Positions 1 through 8,658 of a DNA stretch of 46,258 bases are shown piece by piece. Below the pieces are notes generated by a model. It worked only from the letters and a program-made list of their open reading frames with translations, was not told the origin of the DNA and did not search any database. The position numbers and the translations under genes were made by a program. The stretch comes from an uncultured Lactobacillus sp. (GTDB taxonomy: Bacteria; Bacillota; Bacilli; Lactobacillales; Lactobacillaceae): positions 1 through 46,258 of the forward strand of contig CAMKZU010000013.1 of NCBI GenBank assembly GCA_946477855.1, given 5' to 3'. Position 1 is the first letter of the stretch. The number at the start of each line of letters is the position of its first letter.

Positions 1-356
1 AGCTGCCTAAAACAGCCCAGCCTATTTTGCATTCAGATCAGGGCTTTCAATACCGACATTACGGTTATCAGACCAAACTAAGACAGATGAAGATTAAGCA
101 AAGCATGTCGCGCAAGGGTAATTGCCACGATAATGCACCGGGAGAAACAATCTTCAATCTAATGAAACGGGAGAAGCTTAACCGCATTAAGATCAGTTCA
201 CTAGCAGAAATGCGGGAAGTACTGCATGATTACGTTTACTGGTTCAATCATATTAGAAGATCAAACAAACTAAAATACACGACCCCGATCAAATATCGAA
301 ATCGTGCATTGAATCTTGCGTAATATTAAAATGTCTAACTTTTTAGTTGCACTTCA
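1..356 (+). mobile_element. IS3-family insertion sequence, right end (partial)
   Basis: The window opens inside an insertion sequence. The 3' end of an OrfB-type transposase is followed within 10 bases by a candidate right terminal inverted repeat at about 332-356, which begins TGTCTAACTTTTT and ends ACTTCA. This is the usual end layout of IS3/IS150-type elements in lactobacilli. The left end and any target-site duplication lie outside the window, so the copy's completeness cannot be judged. Confidence 0.75.
3..323 (+). CDS. IS3-family transposase OrfB, C-terminal part (partial)
   Basis: This is the C-terminal half of a DDE transposase/integrase core. The frame is open from the window edge, so the TTG at 27 is internal and not a start. 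Visible family motifs are ILHSDQGFQY, which carries the second catalytic Asp, and SMSRKGNCHDNAPGE, which carries the third catalytic residue (Glu). The usual C-terminal pattern YNHxRRxxxLxxxTPxxYR is present as WFNHIRRSNKL...TPIKYR. The first catalytic Asp is outside the window. No frameshift or stop is seen in the visible part. Confidence 0.85.
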   Translation: MPKTAQPILHSDQGFQYRHYGYQTKLRQMKIKQSMSRKGNCHDNAPGETIFNLMKREKLNRIKISSLAEMREVLHDYVYWFNHIRRSNKLKYTTPIKYRNRALNLA

Positions 357-450
357 CAAATCTGTTAGGAATTTTTACTTATATAATTATTTTTCTTTTA
401 ACCTTGACTATTATTTTTATGACTTTAGCTAAATTTTCTTTAGTTTTGAA

Positions 451-1704
451 CTAATTGTTCCAGAGATTGTCTGCAGTTGGACTGGTAAAATCTTTATTTT
501 GTAAATTACCACTCGTTGAATCAACCGCAATTGTCTTATTTGGCTGCCAGCGATTGACAAAATAAATTTGGTTATCCTTAGTAATCTTTTGCCATTGCGC
601 GCTCCAATGAGTAGCTGGTACCTTGCCATGTTCTACATAGTCCTTCATATCTTCAACATGGAGTAATTCCTTGGTAGCAACATTTTGAATTAAGAAGTAT
701 CGGCCCTTTGGCACTAATTGCCAAGTCGAATATTCTGTTGGCTCAGAGGTAACCTGCACTGCAGCAGAATTAGGATCTAAAGTGACATACTTCTTGCTGG
801 CAGAATTTTGCAGCGTTGTCTTTGGCAGATCATAGCCACCGTTCTTCTTGTAAACTCTGAAGTAGTCGATTGACCATGATTTAGGGAAGATATCATTCCC
901 CTTACCAGAACCGGCATCAGTATAAATATTCAAGATCGTACCCATTGGGTAATCTGGTGCCTGATTAATTTGCTTATACAGTTTGCCGTCATAGTAGAAC
1001 TTTAATGACCCCGGTTCCCAATCAAGACCATAGGTGTGGTATTCCTTTGTGGGGTTTCCTTCTGGAACAGGATCTTCAAATAGTTCCCATTGGTTTTCAA
1101 AGAACGGATCGTTCCAGCCAAAAGCCGCAATTCGCCAAGTGTTTTGTCTTCTAAAGAAAGTTTCCAAAACATCAATTTCGGCTGTTTGCTTGGAATTAAA
1201 CCAGTCATTAGTATCATCTTGCATACCAACCATCCACCAAGCTTGGTGACCACCGCCACCAACATCGGAAAGTTTGGCGCGAATTTCAAAGTAACCATAT
1301 TTTGTGACATAACCCTGCCACTCTTTCTGGTTGCTTAAGATCTGACTATTGCCACTGAAATTATGGATCCAATTCTTATTAAACGACATAATCGCACTTG
1401 ATTTGACCGTACCATCCAAAGTTGGTGACCAAGGTTTCTGATCTTTAGCAATATATTCTATCAACTTGCCATCTTCAAAGCGATAGTTTGCTTTCGCAGT
1501 TTCTGGATCAGCAGTCCAATGAGGTAAATAATAATCAGTCCACTTTGACTTATCTAAAGTTGGACCGTTAAATTCATCATCAAAATCAAGTGTATATCCC
1601 GGTTTAGCTGGTGCTTCATCAGCAGCCTTGACTGCCTGTGCACTCCCCAAGCCGAGCAACACGCCTGCTCCGATTGTTAACAATCTAGACCATCGTTTTT
1701 TCAT
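451..1704 (-). CDS. Secreted glycoside hydrolase family 16 beta-glucanase-like protein
   Basis: The 417-residue protein has a signal peptide (positively charged start, hydrophobic 8-24, likely cleavage after VKA at 27). A GH16 jelly-roll catalytic domain follows at about 36-290. The catalytic signature is EIDVLE at 176-181, giving nucleophile E176, D178 and acid/base E181. GH16 enzymes cleave beta-1,3 or beta-1,3-1,4 glucans or galactans; the exact substrate cannot be read here. The C-terminal 120 residues (about 296-417) carry repeated aromatic/QN blocks that look like a partial beta-trefoil or carbohydrate-binding module. There is no LPxTG or SLAP anchor, so it is probably released. The ATG has an AAGGAGTTGTAA ribosome site. 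It stands alone between an IS3 end and pepN, which would fit acquisition or mobilisation by the IS, though this is inference. Confidence 0.82.
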   Translation of the reverse strand: MKKRWSRLLTIGAGVLLGLGSAQAVKAADEAPAKPGYTLDFDDEFNGPTLDKSKWTDYYLPHWTADPETAKANYRFEDGKLIEYIAKDQKPWSPTLDGTVKSSAIMSFNKNWIHNFSGNSQILSNQKEWQGYVTKYGYFEIRAKLSDVGGGGHQAWWMVGMQDDTNDWFNSKQTAEIDVLETFFRRQNTWRIAAFGWNDPFFENQWELFEDPVPEGNPTKEYHTYGLDWEPGSLKFYYDGKLYKQINQAPDYPMGTILNIYTDAGSGKGNDIFPKSWSIDYFRVYKKNGGYDLPKTTLQNSASKKYVTLDPNSAAVQVTSEPTEYSTWQLVPKGRYFLIQNVATKELLHVEDMKDYVEHGKVPATHWSAQWQKITKDNQIYFVNRWQPNKTIAVDSTSGNLQNKDFTSPTADNLWNN

Positions 1705-1850
1705 TACTTACAACTCCTTCCGTATGAAATATCATTACTTATTTGTAAGCTCTTTCATGCTAGAATATAGCATTTTTTATTTTCAGTCACAACTAAAAGC
1801 ACTCAAAATTAGTATTATTTTTTTAAAACTTGAAGTTAGTAATAGTATTA

Positions 1851-1898
1851 AAAAAGCCGGTAAATCATGCCTTTAAAGCATTGACTTACCAACTTTTT
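1851..1898 (-). terminator. Rho-independent terminator of pepN
   Basis: An inverted repeat pairs GGTAA and TGC blocks around a CTTTAAA loop and is flanked by A- and T-runs. On the minus strand it lies about 50 bases after the pepN stop and ends in a T-run, as expected for a terminator. Confidence 0.7.
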
Positions 1899-1946
1899 GA
1901 AATAATATTTGAATATATAATTAACTGATTACATAAATTTTAATTA

Positions 1947-4478
1947 TTAAAGAGCAGCTTTAATTGCTTGATTGACAGCGTCCTTTTCAGCATTAATCAC
2001 GTCAACCTTGGACTCGATATTCTTGGTATCCATTCTGATCTCACGACCAAGACCCGGCTGATCAACCTTTGGCTCAAAGAATTCTTTGAATTCTTCCAAT
2101 CTCTTTTCAGTATGGAAAATGTTTGAAGCCACAGTAATATAAGTGGTAAATTCCATATCACCACCGACTGTTTTTTCCAGCCATGACCATTGGTCCCGTA
2201 ACCAGTCCCAAGCAAATTGTTCGCCTTTTGGATTAGCTAAGACATTCGCAAACCAAGAGCGCAAATCTTGAGGCTTAACAACTGCAGCATTCTCAAAATT
2301 CTCAATAAGTTTCTTGATTTCAGCGGGATTCTTGGTGTTGGTAATAGCATCAGTAAGATCGTCCTTATAGTTAGGATCGATGGCAGCTTGATATTCTTTC
2401 AGCAAACGGTCAACTAGACCCGCTTTATTATAGTTTTTAACTTCATTCATTAAAACATACGGTCTAACTGAAGCATCAATTTCGTTTAAGTTTTGATCGT
2501 GCTCAACAAAAATTTGGTGACCAGCTTTTATCACAGCAGAATTGTCGGCATACAAAGCTAAGGCTATTTCTAGTGGTCGAATTCTCTTATCATCATCTGT
2601 ATCAGAAGCTTTTGCTTGCCAACCTAAACGTTCAACTTGCTTTTGGGCTAATTTATTAACAAACGCCTGCAAATTTTTTTCTTGAGCTGAATCAGGTGTA
2701 ACAAATTTAAATAATGAACGGATACTAGATAACAAGGCACTAATGACAATGTATGATTTAGAATCCGCAAATTTCGGCAGCAACGGTACAATTTCAGCGT
2801 ATGAAATTTGCTTGCCTTCTGCTAAAAGTCCTAAATCTTGCAGTAATTGCAACTGATCTACCGGTTTAAGCTGATCAAATTCAGCCATAATATCGTTCAT
2901 CAAGGTTTCATCATAATTGACAATGAAATGTGAACTATTGCCTACGTTTACACGCAAAGCGTGACCAGCTGCACTGCGTAATTCTTGGTAATCTCCCAGA
3001 TCCAGTTCTCGTTCAGACATAATCTGCGGTGCCTCAAAGTTTGCGTTCAAAGGAATAGCCCACTTGCGCCCAACTTCTTTGCCTTCACCAACGAAGAACT
3101 GCTTTTGGCTCAAAATTAAGTGACCAGCTGAGTTTACTTTAGCGGAAACAACAGGGTAACCCGGTTGGTCAAGCCAAGTATGCATGATTTTACCAATATC
3201 TAAATCGGTGGCAGTCGAAAGAGCATTCCATAAGTCGTCACCCGTAGCGTTGCCATATTGGTGCTGCTCAAAGTAATACTTAAGTCCCTTACGCAAAGCA
3301 TCGTCCCCTAAGAGTGCCCGTACCATAACCAACATTCTTGAACCTTTAGCGTAAACAATCGCACTATCAAAAATCGAGTCAATATCAGCTGGATGCTCTA
3401 CATTAACGTGAACGGATTGAACACCATCAGTGGCATCACGTTTTAAAGCTGCTGGCACTTCAGAAATTTGGTAAAGATTATCCCAAACATGCCAACTCGG
3501 CTCCAAAGCATCAACTGAAACATATTCCATCATGTTGGCAAAACTTTCATTGAGCCATAAGTCATCCCACCACTTCATGGTAACTAGATCGCCAAACCAT
3601 TGGTGCGCTAATTCATGAGTGATAACCGTTGCCACATACGCCTTTTGATAAGGAGTAGCATTATCAGGATCAAGCAAAATTGCGACTTCACGGTATGTGA
3701 CTAAGCCCCAGTTTTCCATTGCTCCGGCAGAAAAGTCAGGCAGCGCCAATTGCCAAGAATGTGGCAGCGGGTACTTGGTTTGGTAAAATTCTTCGTAAAA
3801 TTCAATTGCCCGTTTTGCGATATCCAAAGCAAAGTCTAATTCCTTAGCTTGATGTGCTTTAGTCGCAAAAACTCCCACTTGAACGCCGTCTTTGGTTTCG
3901 GTAAGCTTTGATTGCAATTCACCAAAGGCAAAGGCAATCAGGTAGCTGGACATTCTAACGGTTTGAGCGAAATAGTGCACGCCGTCTTCGACTTTAACTT
4001 CCGGCATATTGGCAATTGTAGTTTCACCTTCATGCTCATCATACTTAAGTGCTAAAGAAAAAGTAGCTTTGGCTTCTGGCTCATCAACACATGGGAAAGC
4101 CTGACGTGCAGCTGTAGTTTCAAATTGAGTACCGATAATTTGTTTTTGCACACCATCAACTTGATAGTATGACGGATAAATTCCCATCATAGAATCAGTC
4201 AGCGGTGCCGAATACTTAATCTCAACTGTGACTTTGCCGGTCTGACCCAGTTCAATAGCAATTGCTTCTTTGTCCTCATTGACAGTGAACGGCACATCCT
4301 TGCCCGCACTGGTAACAGAAGCAATTTTCATATACTTCTGATTAATTAAAATAGTATTTTCGAGTGCCTCACCTGTAATTGTTGAAGTACCGTTAATAGT
4401 TTTCTGTGCCCGATTAATGTCTATGAACAAATCATAGTGTTCAGGGTGAAAAGTTTCATAAAAATGTTTAGCAGCCAT
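1947..4478 (-). CDS. pepN: Aminopeptidase N (lysyl aminopeptidase, M1 family)
   Basis: This 843-residue cytoplasmic zinc metallo-aminopeptidase releases N-terminal residues (Lys, Arg, Leu and others) from oligopeptides taken up by lactic acid bacteria. The exopeptidase motif GAMENW starts at residue 252. The zinc site HELAH is at 288-292 with the third ligand Glu in NESFAN at 311. The ERAP1-type C-terminal helical domain is complete. The length matches lactobacillus PepN (about 844). The ATG follows a GGAGGTAAAT site. It is monocistronic, with its own terminator, and divergent from the SLAP genes. Confidence 0.97.
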   Translation of the reverse strand: MAAKHFYETFHPEHYDLFIDINRAQKTINGTSTITGEALENTILINQKYMKIASVTSAGKDVPFTVNEDKEAIAIELGQTGKVTVEIKYSAPLTDSMMGIYPSYYQVDGVQKQIIGTQFETTAARQAFPCVDEPEAKATFSLALKYDEHEGETTIANMPEVKVEDGVHYFAQTVRMSSYLIAFAFGELQSKLTETKDGVQVGVFATKAHQAKELDFALDIAKRAIEFYEEFYQTKYPLPHSWQLALPDFSAGAMENWGLVTYREVAILLDPDNATPYQKAYVATVITHELAHQWFGDLVTMKWWDDLWLNESFANMMEYVSVDALEPSWHVWDNLYQISEVPAALKRDATDGVQSVHVNVEHPADIDSIFDSAIVYAKGSRMLVMVRALLGDDALRKGLKYYFEQHQYGNATGDDLWNALSTATDLDIGKIMHTWLDQPGYPVVSAKVNSAGHLILSQKQFFVGEGKEVGRKWAIPLNANFEAPQIMSERELDLGDYQELRSAAGHALRVNVGNSSHFIVNYDETLMNDIMAEFDQLKPVDQLQLLQDLGLLAEGKQISYAEIVPLLPKFADSKSYIVISALLSSIRSLFKFVTPDSAQEKNLQAFVNKLAQKQVERLGWQAKASDTDDDKRIRPLEIALALYADNSAVIKAGHQIFVEHDQNLNEIDASVRPYVLMNEVKNYNKAGLVDRLLKEYQAAIDPNYKDDLTDAITNTKNPAEIKKLIENFENAAVVKPQDLRSWFANVLANPKGEQFAWDWLRDQWSWLEKTVGGDMEFTTYITVASNIFHTEKRLEEFKEFFEPKVDQPGLGREIRMDTKNIESKVDVINAEKDAVNQAIKAAL

Positions 4479-4698
4479 ATTTACCTCCTAAAATAATAGT
4501 TACTATCAATTTTAACAGACATATATGGAAATAACATTAAAATTTAATTGCAGCTAGGACTTGCTTTTCACATAATAATTACCATTACGGTACTTTCATG
4601 TAGTATACTGATAGAAAAAGATAGTATTTTACTCCCAGTTCGGTTAGGTGCCTTTCTGCCTGTGAAACAATTAATTTTTTATTATAAGGAGTGAAAAA

Positions 4699-5670
4699 AT
4701 GAAAAAGAATAAACGCATAATCTTTGCGACAATTGCCGCGTTAAGTCTGGCTGCACCAATGACGGCAGTCTTAAACTTTGATAATGTTCAAACTGTTTCT
4801 GCTAATCACCAAGGAACCAAAGTTTGGCTGCAATATGGTACTTTAAAATATGCTTTAAAAGGGCCATCAGGTAGAGTTTATCCAGCTGGCACTAAAGTAG
4901 TGCGTGAACTTAGTGATGATGCTAAGCCACCTATTTCAATGCACGGTCGTCCATTTTATTTGACACTTGTTATTGGTGGCATTCCCGGCAACCAATTACT
5001 ACAGGATATTGGTGGGGGTGAAATTGCAGAAGCTTATGTAAATTATGAGGATTGGCAAGAAATTGACTATCCAGCAGATAATGTGGTTTTAGTCCAAAAT
5101 ACATCAGATTACACAGATTTAAAGTCTAGCGATTTTCATCCTGTAGATAGTAGCAATCCTGATGTGCCTTGTGCAAACACTGATGCATTAGAAAAAGCAT
5201 ATGCTGATTTGACAAGAATTGCCGGTAAATCTTCCGTGGTTGGACAAGATCGTGAAAAAATTTATCGTTTCACAGACCGTTATAATGCTGCTAAAGCTAT
5301 GGGAGCAACTCAAGAAAGTGTTGATGCTTTAACTAAAGAGATTAATGATGCCGTTGCTAACTACAAAAAGACTGGTCACCTTGTAAGTGGTAATTCAAAC
5401 TCTGGTAACTCTAGCAGTTCATCTAATTCATCTAATAGCAATAGTGGCTCTACCACAGTCACTGCCGCAAAGCGCAAATATAAGTCACGGGTAGTAAGAT
5501 TACGTAAGGCATCTTATCGCTATACCCACAAGGGTAAACGTGTATCTAAGAAACTACTCAAGAAAGGCTCATACGTCAAGATTAACGGTAAGACCTACCG
5601 CATTAAGAAGAAGACTTTCTACCGCATTGGCAAAAACCGGTACATCCGTAAAGTGAATGTTGCTAAATAA
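4699..5670 (+). CDS. Secreted SLAP-domain surface protein, copy 1
   Basis: The 323-residue protein has a signal peptide (cleavage near VSA at about 35). Its N-terminal domain (about 36-155, starting HQGTKVWLQYGTLKYAL) is of no family I recognise. A helical FIVAR-like segment follows (about 160-230), then a Ser/Asn/Gly-rich linker. A C-terminal SLAP domain (about 262-323, rich in Lys, Arg and Tyr) is the type lactobacillus S-layer proteins use to bind cell-wall polymers. The start has AAGGAGTGAAAAA before ATG. The leader contains a TATACT at 4604 but no convincing -35 box. It is 20 bases upstream of a near-copy (5691-6650) and probably co-transcribed with it. The function of the exposed domain is unknown. 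Confidence 0.85.
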   Translation: MKKNKRIIFATIAALSLAAPMTAVLNFDNVQTVSANHQGTKVWLQYGTLKYALKGPSGRVYPAGTKVVRELSDDAKPPISMHGRPFYLTLVIGGIPGNQLLQDIGGGEIAEAYVNYEDWQEIDYPADNVVLVQNTSDYTDLKSSDFHPVDSSNPDVPCANTDALEKAYADLTRIAGKSSVVGQDREKIYRFTDRYNAAKAMGATQESVDALTKEINDAVANYKKTGHLVSGNSNSGNSSSSSNSSNSNSGSTTVTAAKRKYKSRVVRLRKASYRYTHKGKRVSKKLLKKGSYVKINGKTYRIKKKTFYRIGKNRYIRKVNVAK

Positions 5671-5690
5671 TAATTATAAGGAGTGAAAAA

Positions 5691-6650
5691 ATGAAGAAGA
5701 ATAAACGCATAATCTTTGCGACAATGGCCACGTTAAGTCTGGCTGCACCAATGGCGGCAGTCTTTAATTTTGACAATGTTCAAACAGTTTCTGCTAATCA
5801 TCAAGGTACTAAAGTTTGGTTACAATATGGTACTTTAAAATATGCTTTAAAAGGACCATCAGGTAGAGTTTACCCTGCTGGTACAAAAGTAGTACGTGAA
5901 GCTAGTGATGATACTAAACCATTAATTTCATTGCACGGCTATTCTTTTTATTTAACTTTGCAAATTGGTGGTATTCCCGGAAACCAACTATTACAGGATA
6001 TTGGTGGCGGCAAAATTGCCGAAGCCTATGTTAATTATGAAGACTGGCATGAAATTGATTATCCATCAGACACAACCGTTCTAGTACAAAATACTACTGA
6101 TTATACTGATCTTAAATCTTCTGATTTTCATCCTGTAGATAATAGTAATCCCGATGTCCCTTATGCTAATGTAGATAAATTAAAAGCTGCATATAATGAG
6201 TATGTCATCAATGTAAACTTTTCAAAACTAGATGGTACTGATAAGGCATGGGTCGCAAATATTAACAAACGTGTAGGTTCAGCTGAAGCAATGGGCGTTC
6301 CTCAATCTACAGTTGATGCACTTACTGATGAAATTACTAGTGCGTATGCTAACTACAAGAAGACTGGTCACCTTGTAAGTGGCGACTCAAGCTCTGGTAG
6401 TGCAAACAGCTCTAATTCTTCTGGTAACACTACTAAACCTTCTACTTCCAAGAAATCTAAGTCACGGGTAGTAAGATTGCGTAAGGCATCTTATCGCTAT
6501 ACCCACAAGGGCAAACGTGTATCGAAGAAGTTAATTAAGAAAGGCTCATATGTCAAGATCAACGGCAAGACCTACCGCATTAAAGGCAAAAAATACTACC
6601 GCATTGCTAAAAACCGTTACATTCGCGCCGTCAATGTTGTAAAAAAGTAA
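5691..6650 (+). CDS. Secreted SLAP-domain surface protein, copy 2
   Basis: This 319-residue tandem paralogue of the preceding gene shares the signal peptide, the N-terminal domain (about 36-155) and the SLAP domain (about 258-319) almost residue for residue. The helical middle (about 160-225) and the Ser/Gly linker differ strongly. Even the ribosome-site leader (TTATAAGGAGTGAAAAA) is duplicated. The two genes therefore arose by tandem duplication, with later divergence or recombination confined to the middle. Like copy 1, it should be exported and bound non-covalently to the wall. A hairpin terminator follows. Confidence 0.85.
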   Translation: MKKNKRIIFATMATLSLAAPMAAVFNFDNVQTVSANHQGTKVWLQYGTLKYALKGPSGRVYPAGTKVVREASDDTKPLISLHGYSFYLTLQIGGIPGNQLLQDIGGGKIAEAYVNYEDWHEIDYPSDTTVLVQNTTDYTDLKSSDFHPVDNSNPDVPYANVDKLKAAYNEYVINVNFSKLDGTDKAWVANINKRVGSAEAMGVPQSTVDALTDEITSAYANYKKTGHLVSGDSSSGSANSSNSSGNTTKPSTSKKSKSRVVRLRKASYRYTHKGKRVSKKLIKKGSYVKINGKTYRIKGKKYYRIAKNRYIRAVNVVKK

Positions 6651-6659
6651 AATTTAAAT

Positions 6660-6698
6660 AAAGCAGACTACTACTATAGTTAGGCTGCTTTTATTTTT
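6660..6698 (+). terminator. Terminator after the SLAP gene pair
   Basis: AAAGCAG and CTGCTTT form a 7-bp stem around an 18-base loop, followed by a T-rich tract, directly downstream of the second SLAP gene. Confidence 0.65.
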
Positions 6699-6832
6699 CA
6701 ATAGTGGCAAAATTATTAAATTTTTAAAAAATATTGTAAGAGTTGCGTGTTCTTTCTGTAACAACAATGACACATTGACTGTGTATGATTATCCATAGAA
6801 TTAATATAGTTAATTGTGGGGATTGAAATATA

Positions 6833-7189
6833 TTGAAGAACAGTAAAAGTTTAATACTTAAGTTAATTACAGCACTGGCGCTTTCATTTAGCTTTGTCAC
6901 TGCGGTAGAAACAACTAACACCGGCTCGTGTACACAAACTGTACAAGCCGCTCGTAAGATGTCAAAAGCTGAACGTGCAGCTAAAAGATGGATTGCTATG
7001 CGTGAATCAGGCGGCAATTACTACGCACGCAACGGTGTTTGTTATGGCAAATATCAATTAAACATTGCTTACCTGAACGGTAATTATTCTAAGAAGAACC
7101 AAGAAAGAACCGCTGACAGATACGTTTACGGTCGTTATGGTTCATGGGTTAATGCCAAGAACTTCTGGCTAACACATCACTGGTATTAG
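6833..7189 (+). CDS. Short Apf-like (aggregation-promoting factor) secreted protein
   Basis: The 118-residue protein has a signal peptide (about 1-40, cleavage near VQAA). It then consists almost only of the C-terminal domain seen in lactobacillus aggregation-promoting factors (RESGGNYYARNGVCYGKYQL, then ERTADRYVYGRYGSW and a terminal WY). That fold resembles lysozyme/resuscitation-factor domains. The Glu of the RESGG motif is retained. Classical Apf proteins carry a long Ala/Gln/Thr-rich central region, which is missing here. The best start is TTG at 6833, with GTGGGG about 11 bases upstream; no ATG fits the signal peptide. It is a single-gene unit with a strong terminator. The role in wall maintenance or aggregation is inferred from the family. 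Confidence 0.8.
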   Translation: MKNSKSLILKLITALALSFSFVTAVETTNTGSCTQTVQAARKMSKAERAAKRWIAMRESGGNYYARNGVCYGKYQLNIAYLNGNYSKKNQERTADRYVYGRYGSWVNAKNFWLTHHWY

Positions 7190-7226
7190 AAGATACCTCT
7201 TTAATACAACTATCCCATTAAGAAAA

Positions 7227-7258
7227 GCAGCCTAACTAATTGTTAGGCTGCCTTTTTT
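7227..7258. terminator. Strong bidirectional terminator
   Basis: GCAGCCTAAC and GTTAGGCTGC form a perfect 10-bp stem with a 5-base loop and flanking A/T runs. It serves the Apf-like gene on the plus strand and the end of the polyol operon on the minus strand. Confidence 0.9.
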
Positions 7259-7276
7259 ATTAGTAAAAATCACTTG

Positions 7277-8152
7277 TTAAAATGTTCCGATGACCGTTTC
7301 AAAATGCTTGCTTTCTCCCGGAGCAAGCAAATTATTGCCCAATTTTTGATACCAATCTACTGGTTCTCCGGCTTTATCCGGCAATCCCGCAAATGGCTCA
7401 ATACAAACAAACGGTGCGTTTTTGCCTTCTGGACTCCATAAAGTTAAGTACGGAAAATCTTTAATATTAATCCGCAAAATATTGCTGTCAGGCTTGCGTT
7501 TTAGTAAGACTGAATGAGCGTTATGCACATCCAGAATGACCAAGCCCTGATCTAGGAAACTATGACCAAGCGGAATTTTATTAAAGATTGCCTCGGCTAA
7601 CGGTGCAATCATGCCATTGCGAAAAGGTACTGGACCCACACCGTATCTTGCAACAGGGGTAGCACTACCCTCAAGTTCTATACTGTATTCTTCCAGAAAA
7701 CCTTTAATGTTCCAGCCCGGATGAAAGCCTAATGCAAACGGCATTATTGTTTGATTGGGATTTTCTACAGTGAAACTGATTTTCAAACCTGCACTAACCA
7801 GCTCATACATGACACGCAATACGTAAGCAAAAGGAAAAACCTTTTTAGTTTCAGGCGTCGCATGTTGCACCAGCTCTACTTTAGCAGAACCATACCGCTT
7901 AACTTCGTCGAACCGGTAGTCACGGGCAAAGCCGTGTTGTTTCATCTTATAAAATTTATTGTTCAGTAGGTATTTGCCCTCATTTGACCGACCAATAGCA
8001 GGAAAAAGAATTGGTGCATGGCGTTTCCAAATTGAGCCGTCTGGATCATTCCAAACTAAGTCATAATTAACATCTTTAAGCACAAAATGTGTTAATTCTG
8101 CTCCAACCTCGTTTATTTCTACTTGATATTTGTCATTTTCAATCTTGATCAA
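7277..8152 (-). CDS. Aldose 1-epimerase (mutarotase) family protein
   Basis: This 291-residue galactose mutarotase-like protein of the beta-sandwich superfamily interconverts alpha and beta anomers of a sugar or sugar phosphate in the cytoplasm. Family features include an early ELTHFV strand, the LVWNDP...WKRHAPILFP segment with a conserved aromatic/His cluster, GFHPGWN in the middle, and a late CIEPFAGLPD with the conserved Glu. The start is TTG with AGAAGGTG 11 bases upstream. It is the last gene of the galactitol-type operon, 17 bases after gatA. A mutarotase is unexpected for a polyol-only pathway and suggests that a free or phosphorylated aldose is also handled. Confidence 0.85.
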   Translation of the reverse strand: MIKIENDKYQVEINEVGAELTHFVLKDVNYDLVWNDPDGSIWKRHAPILFPAIGRSNEGKYLLNNKFYKMKQHGFARDYRFDEVKRYGSAKVELVQHATPETKKVFPFAYVLRVMYELVSAGLKISFTVENPNQTIMPFALGFHPGWNIKGFLEEYSIELEGSATPVARYGVGPVPFRNGMIAPLAEAIFNKIPLGHSFLDQGLVILDVHNAHSVLLKRKPDSNILRINIKDFPYLTLWSPEGKNAPFVCIEPFAGLPDKAGEPVDWYQKLGNNLLAPGESKHFETVIGTF

Positions 8153-8169
8153 TTTATTACTGCACCTTC

Positions 8170-8637
8170 TTAATCAACTTGTAAATGTTTGGTAACACTA
8201 GCAGATATTTCTTGAGCTGTAGTTGCTGCCAAAAAATCTTGGGCGAATGCATCATTTACAAATAAGTTCATGAGCGCTGCTAAAACATCAACCTGCTTGC
8301 GGCCGTCTTTAATGCCTAGAATAAAGACATCTTTAACCTTAATCTTTTCTCTGTCAGCCATCTGTTCCACGACAATTGGTTTAGCCAAGCGCAAAATATA
8401 AATGAACGGTGCATTGACATTTTCGGGATCGGCATGCGGAATTGCAATATTAAAGTTTTTAGTCATTAAGCCGGTGGGAAATTCTTTTTCTCTTTTGGTC
8501 AAAGCCACCGCATATCCCGGCTTTACCAAACCTTTTGCTAATAACTTTTTAGCCGCATAAGCAAACAAATCAGGTTCATTGTCTACCTCAATGTTTATAT
8601 CTATCAAATCAGTTTTAAAAATATCCTGCAAACTCAT
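8170..8637 (-). CDS. gatA: PTS galactitol-type EIIA component
   Basis: This 155-residue EIIA of the fructose/mannitol-fold (PTS_EIIA_2) accepts phosphate from HPr on His68 in the motif AIPHAD and passes it to EIIB. The length and His position match GatA-type proteins. It is encoded separately from gatB and gatC, with four metabolic genes in between. The ATG has only a weak GAGAG site. It lies 21 bases after the aldolase gene, in the same operon. Confidence 0.85.
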   Translation of the reverse strand: MSLQDIFKTDLIDINIEVDNEPDLFAYAAKKLLAKGLVKPGYAVALTKREKEFPTGLMTKNFNIAIPHADPENVNAPFIYILRLAKPIVVEQMADREKIKVKDVFILGIKDGRKQVDVLAALMNLFVNDAFAQDFLAATTAQEISASVTKHLQVD

Positions 8638-8658
8638 TGGTCAACTCTCTTTTCACTT

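Noticed and set aside
1002-1310. 102-codon frame inside the GH16 gene
   Set aside because: It is another frame of the same strand within an intact catalytic domain; its composition is unlike a real protein.
4604-4609. TATACT as a promoter for the SLAP genes
   Set aside because: The -10 is good, but no -35 box lies at 16-18 bases and no extended -10 is present, so I left it as a remark only.
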